NCBI GenBank assembly: GCA_002316835.1
Contig: DCEG01000035.1
Location: forward strand, 450-8,670
DNA length: 8,221 bases
Origin: Bacteroidales bacterium UBA1035
GTDB lineage: Bacteria; Bacteroidota; Bacteroidia; Bacteroidales; Dysgonomonadaceae
Reading direction: 5' to 3'
Shown: positions 5,737 to 8,221 of the stretch, in pieces
How positions within the stretch are numbered: the stretch's first letter is position 1
Layout of the letters: each line of letters starts with the position of its first letter
Notes under the pieces: generated by a model
Seen by the model: only the letters and a program-made list of their open reading frames with translations
Database searches by the model: none
Told to the model about the DNA's origin: nothing
Program-made: the position numbers and the translations under genes

Positions 5737-6954
5737 ATGAATAAGAAGAAAAAGGATACTATCGATGGTAAGCAATCCAAGAATGAACGCATTGAAACTT
5801 TTCTTCGGGAACGGTACGACTTCCGGTTCAATACTGTGAAGAGCCGTACCGAGTTCCGGAAACGGGAAACAGACCACCCGTTCTCTTCCCTCACAAAGTT
5901 CGATATCAACTCCATGCGGCGGCTGTTGGATGCGGCGCAAGGAATCATTACTTCCGGAGAGAACATCCGGGCGATTTTGGAAAGCGATTTCTGCCCGAAG
6001 GTCAATCCCGTTCAGGAATATTTTCATTTCCTGCCGGAGTTTCACGAAGAAGATGGTTCCGAAATAAGCCGGCTTGCCCGATGCGTTACCGTACGGAATC
6101 CGGAGAAATGGCAAATGTACCTGTCCAAATGGTTAGTATCGGTCGTCGCAAATGCTATGGATGATTTTTCGTGCCGGAATCATACCTGTTTAGTGTTGAC
6201 CGGTGAGCAGGGGAAATTCAAAACCACGTTTTTAGATTTGCTTTGTCCCGGAAGCCTGAAAAGTTATCTCTTTACAGGAAAAATCGATCCGCAAAACAAG
6301 GATGTACAAACGCTGATTGCCGAGTACCTTTTTATCAACATCGACGACCAGTTGAAAGCGCTCAACAAGCGGGACGAGAATGAACTGAAAAACCTGATTA
6401 CAGCCCCGCGCGTGAAATACCGCCGTCCCTACGATGTCTATATCGAAGAGTATCCGCACCTGGCAAGTTTTATGGCATCGGTAAACGGGAACGATTTCCT
6501 GACTGATCCTACCGGAAGCCGCCGTTTCCTGCCTTTCGAGGTGGAGGATATTGATATTGAAACGGCCAAACGGGTAGATATGGACAGGGTATATTCCGAA
6601 GCGGTTTGGTATCGGAAAAACGGGTATCGCTACTGGTTTAATGAAGATGAAATCGTGGAATTGCACCGGGAGAGTGAAGCTTTCCATGTACAGACGGTAG
6701 AGTACGAGATGTTGCTGAAGGGATTTGAAAAACCGGAGGAAGAGGTCAATTCATTTATGACTACATCTGAAATTCTCAACTATTTACGGATTTATACGAA
6801 TTTGAACTTACAGGAAAAACGGATGGGTGAAGCCTTGAAGAAAGCGGGATTTGAACGGAAGTCCAAACGTGTCGGCGGAAGCCCCATGTATGTGTACCAT
6901 ATCCGCAAAATCACACCCAACCCGTTTATATTCCCATTCTACAATGAAATGTAG
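5737..6954 (+). CDS. VapE-family P-loop ATPase (replication helicase-like)
   Basis: The 405-aa protein carries the virulence-associated E domain. Visible motifs are a Walker A variant GEQGKFKTT (156-164), Walker B LFINIDDQ (198-205), a sensor-1 asparagine in VNGND (249-253), and an arginine pair in DPTGSRRFLPFEV (R262, R263). The usual glycine before the Walker A lysine is F161; I recall the same GKFKTT form in other Bacteroidales homologues, so it is probably active. VapE proteins resemble superfamily 3 phage helicases, and in mobile elements they are paired with a primase, as here. The C-terminal part (about 330-390) looks like a small winged-helix domain ending in RVGGSPMYVYHI. Likely role: unwinding at the element's own origin. 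GC is clearly higher than in the integration and cargo genes. Confidence 0.92.
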   Translation: MNKKKKDTIDGKQSKNERIETFLRERYDFRFNTVKSRTEFRKRETDHPFSSLTKFDINSMRRLLDAAQGIITSGENIRAILESDFCPKVNPVQEYFHFLPEFHEEDGSEISRLARCVTVRNPEKWQMYLSKWLVSVVANAMDDFSCRNHTCLVLTGEQGKFKTTFLDLLCPGSLKSYLFTGKIDPQNKDVQTLIAEYLFINIDDQLKALNKRDENELKNLITAPRVKYRRPYDVYIEEYPHLASFMASVNGNDFLTDPTGSRRFLPFEVEDIDIETAKRVDMDRVYSEAVWYRKNGYRYWFNEDEIVELHRESEAFHVQTVEYEMLLKGFEKPEEEVNSFMTTSEILNYLRIYTNLNLQEKRMGEALKKAGFERKSKRVGGSPMYVYHIRKITPNPFIFPFYNEM

Positions 6955-7151
6955 TTACTACATTACTACAGGAGTATATAATCCAATGAAAGAAAAAGGA
7001 TTACACGGTAGTAGGACAAAAAAGGTATCGTTACGACATACTTACTACCTCACTACAAACCAAAATAAACGTAGTAGTTACTACAAAAAAAGCCGTTACA
7101 TCATTTTTCTCTTTCATTGTCAATTGATTGTGGAAAAATAGCCGTGTAGTA
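6951..7151. repeat. TACTAC/GTAGTA repeat cluster between VapE and primase (possible origin)
   Basis: The 233-nt gap at 6955-7187 has no convincing gene. It holds the hexamer TACTAC at 6956, 6964, 7043 and 7079, its complement GTAGTA at 7008, 7071 and 7146, and near copies CACTAC at 7051 and TACGAC at 7032. Two sites are dyads: GTAGTTACTAC at 6951-6961, overlapping the VapE stop, and GTAGTAGTTACTAC at 7071-7084. Between them the DNA is rich in A and T. Repeats beside a helicase and primase pair suggest an iteron-type replication origin, or an operator for the primase gene. The spacing is irregular, which is less typical of iterons. Confidence 0.55.
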
Positions 7152-7187
7152 AGGTAAAACCCCAAAAGTTAGAAAAAATTTAAAATT

Positions 7188-8093
7188 ATGACAGACGGAC
7201 AAATAAAAACCATACCTATAAAGGATTACCTGAAAAGCCGGGAAATCCATCCGGCAAAGGAATATTCCGGTTACGGGATGTATAGAAGCCCGTTCAGGGA
7301 TGAGGACACGCCGAGCCTTAAAGTCGATTACAACCGGAATCTATGGTTTGATTTTGGTAGCAATGAGGGAGGAAGCATCATCGATCTGGTGATGAAACTG
7401 GAAAAATGCCCGTTCATTGAAGCAATTGAGCATTTAAAAAAGTTTTCACTCATGCCCGTGAAAGGGGAAGAACATTCTTTTTCCTTTCACCGTGGTCCTG
7501 TAGCCGATAAGGAGAAAACAAACGGGATCACCCTGATAGAAGAAAAACCGCTGGAACACCCCAAACTGTTGGAATACCTGCAAAGCCGGAAGATCAGTCT
7601 GGATATCGCACGGGAACATTGCAGGGAGATACACTACAAGGCAGGGGAACGCAACTACTTTGCCCTCGGGTTCGGCAACGATGCCGGAGGTTTTGCCCTG
7701 CGCAACCCGCAATTCAAAGGCTGCCTATCCCCCAACCATATTACAACTGTTGAACGGAAAACTGGTACGGTTTTACTTTTTGAGGGGTTCATCGACTATT
7801 TGAGCCTGATTACTATCCAACCGGAAAAGGCGAACATTTCTGCCGTCGTACTCAATTCAGTGAACAACCTTGAAAAAGCATTGCCGTTCCTCTCGAAACA
7901 TTCATCGATCAATGTATATCTTGATAACGACGACGGGGGAAAACGCACCCTCGAAAAACTTAAAGGATTGGATTATCCGGTAAAAAACTGTTCCTCTTTT
8001 TATGCACAATCCAAGGATTTGAACGACCATATTTGCCGTCATTCAATCCCTAAAAAGCCAATTCAAAAACGAAAAAAAGGATTGGGAATTTAA
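7188..8093 (+). CDS. Toprim-domain DNA primase (short, element type)
   Basis: The 301-aa protein resembles DnaG in its N-terminal CHC2-like region (about 10-80: YRSPFRDEDTPSLKV, NLWFDFGSNEGGSIIDLV) and a Toprim domain (about 190-270). Toprim metal residues are visible: E199 in EGFIDYLS, and D246 and D248 in YLDNDDGGKR. The cysteines and histidine that bind zinc in DnaG are absent from the N-terminal region, as seems usual for short primases of Bacteroidales elements. It is about half the length of DnaG, lacking most of the RNA polymerase domain and the helicase-interaction domain. A basic tail (KKPIQKRKKG) ends it. It should prime replication of the excised element together with VapE. The start at 7188 follows an A-rich stretch typical of Bacteroides starts. 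Confidence 0.92.
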   Translation: MTDGQIKTIPIKDYLKSREIHPAKEYSGYGMYRSPFRDEDTPSLKVDYNRNLWFDFGSNEGGSIIDLVMKLEKCPFIEAIEHLKKFSLMPVKGEEHSFSFHRGPVADKEKTNGITLIEEKPLEHPKLLEYLQSRKISLDIAREHCREIHYKAGERNYFALGFGNDAGGFALRNPQFKGCLSPNHITTVERKTGTVLLFEGFIDYLSLITIQPEKANISAVVLNSVNNLEKALPFLSKHSSINVYLDNDDGGKRTLEKLKGLDYPVKNCSSFYAQSKDLNDHICRHSIPKKPIQKRKKGLGI

Positions 8094-8106
8094 TGCTGCA
8101 AAAAAT

Positions 8107-8192
8107 GGGATGCATCATGTTTTTGGGAGTAGCAAGTTTATGTTTTGGTAGTACCAAAACCCACTTGCTCCCCCAAAGAGGGAGGCCATCCC
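8107..8192. other. Nested inverted repeats, probable origin of transfer (oriT)
   Basis: Three concentric inverted repeats lie in the 128 nt after the primase gene. Outer: GGGATG (8107-8112) with CATCCC (8187-8192). Middle: TTTGGGAG-T-AGCAAGT (8122-8137) with ACTTGCTCCCCCAAA (8163-8177), broken by one bulged T and one mismatch. Inner: TTTTGGTA and TACCAAAA (8143-8159) around one G, perfect. There is no T-run, so a terminator is unlikely. In Bacteroidales mobilizable elements oriT commonly lies between the primase and the mobilization genes, which fits if a relaxase follows 8221. The nick position cannot be assigned. No gene is seen in 8094-8221. Confidence 0.5.
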
Positions 8193-8221
8193 GCTGGTCT
8201 AAAATGAAAACTTTGAAATAA

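Noticed and set aside
5596..6114. A long minus-strand open frame opposite the HTH and VapE genes
   Set aside because: It lies opposite two clear genes with full motifs, and its translation shows no domain. It looks like a shadow of codon bias in the higher-GC region.
6851..7141. A 96-codon + strand open frame overlapping the VapE end and the repeat gap
   Set aside because: It begins inside VapE in another frame, has no recognisable domain, and its later part is built from the TACTAC repeats and low-complexity residues.
8204..8221. ATG AAA ACT TTG AAA TAA at the window end as the start of a gene
   Set aside because: The frame closes after five codons at the last base, so it is no more than a chance or leader peptide; any mobilization gene must start beyond the window.

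Overview
The window looks like the left part of an integrated mobilizable element in a member of the Bacteroidales (Bacteroides/Parabacteroides type). Three things point there: a promoter with the Bacteroides -33/-7 pattern (TTTG, 20 bp, TANNTTTG) in front of the first gene; weak or absent Shine-Dalgarno sequences before most starts; and the gene set itself (HTH protein, tyrosine integrase, excisionase-like HTH, VapE-type ATPase, short Toprim primase, then an oriT-like inverted-repeat nest). The first 30 bases read as the last nine codons and stop of mnmE (trmE), including the conserved C-terminal CIGK. The element therefore appears to sit in the 3' end of a chromosomal tRNA-modification gene, the target also used by Salmonella genomic island 1. 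The right junction is not in the window.

Layout, all on the + strand. 1-30: mnmE tail and proposed attachment site. 31-276: element end, with a terminator, a promoter, an att-like dyad and four TGAAACA repeats spaced exactly 10 bp. 277-2309: integration module, a 308-aa protein with an N-terminal Cys4 finger and four tandem helix-turn-helix units, followed 2 nt later by a 367-aa tyrosine recombinase. 2347-5194: low-GC cargo, namely a RhuM-Fic/Doc fusion, an unrecognised two-TM protein, and an HNH nuclease with an N-terminal domain resembling PUA/EVE-type base readers. A strong terminator at 5287-5330 closes this half. 5363-8093: replication module of higher GC (excisionase-like HTH, VapE ATPase, Toprim primase). 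The 233-nt gap between ATPase and primase is full of TACTAC/GTAGTA repeats. 8094-8221: no gene, but three nested inverted repeats typical of an oriT.

How the parts may work together (inference): the four-HTH protein binds the repeats in its own leader or the element end and controls or assists the integrase. VapE and primase replicate the excised circle from the TACTAC-rich gap. A relaxase beyond the window nicks the hairpin region for transfer by a resident conjugative element. The cargo looks like a toxin/defence slot. The RhuM-Fic gene is bracketed by two related 19-bp dyads and carries a perfect 25-nt palindrome with a related half-site, suggesting self-regulation. The most promising unexplained signals are the four-HTH/four-repeat pairing, the RhuM-Fic dyad set, the TACTAC gap and the HNH protein's N-terminal domain.
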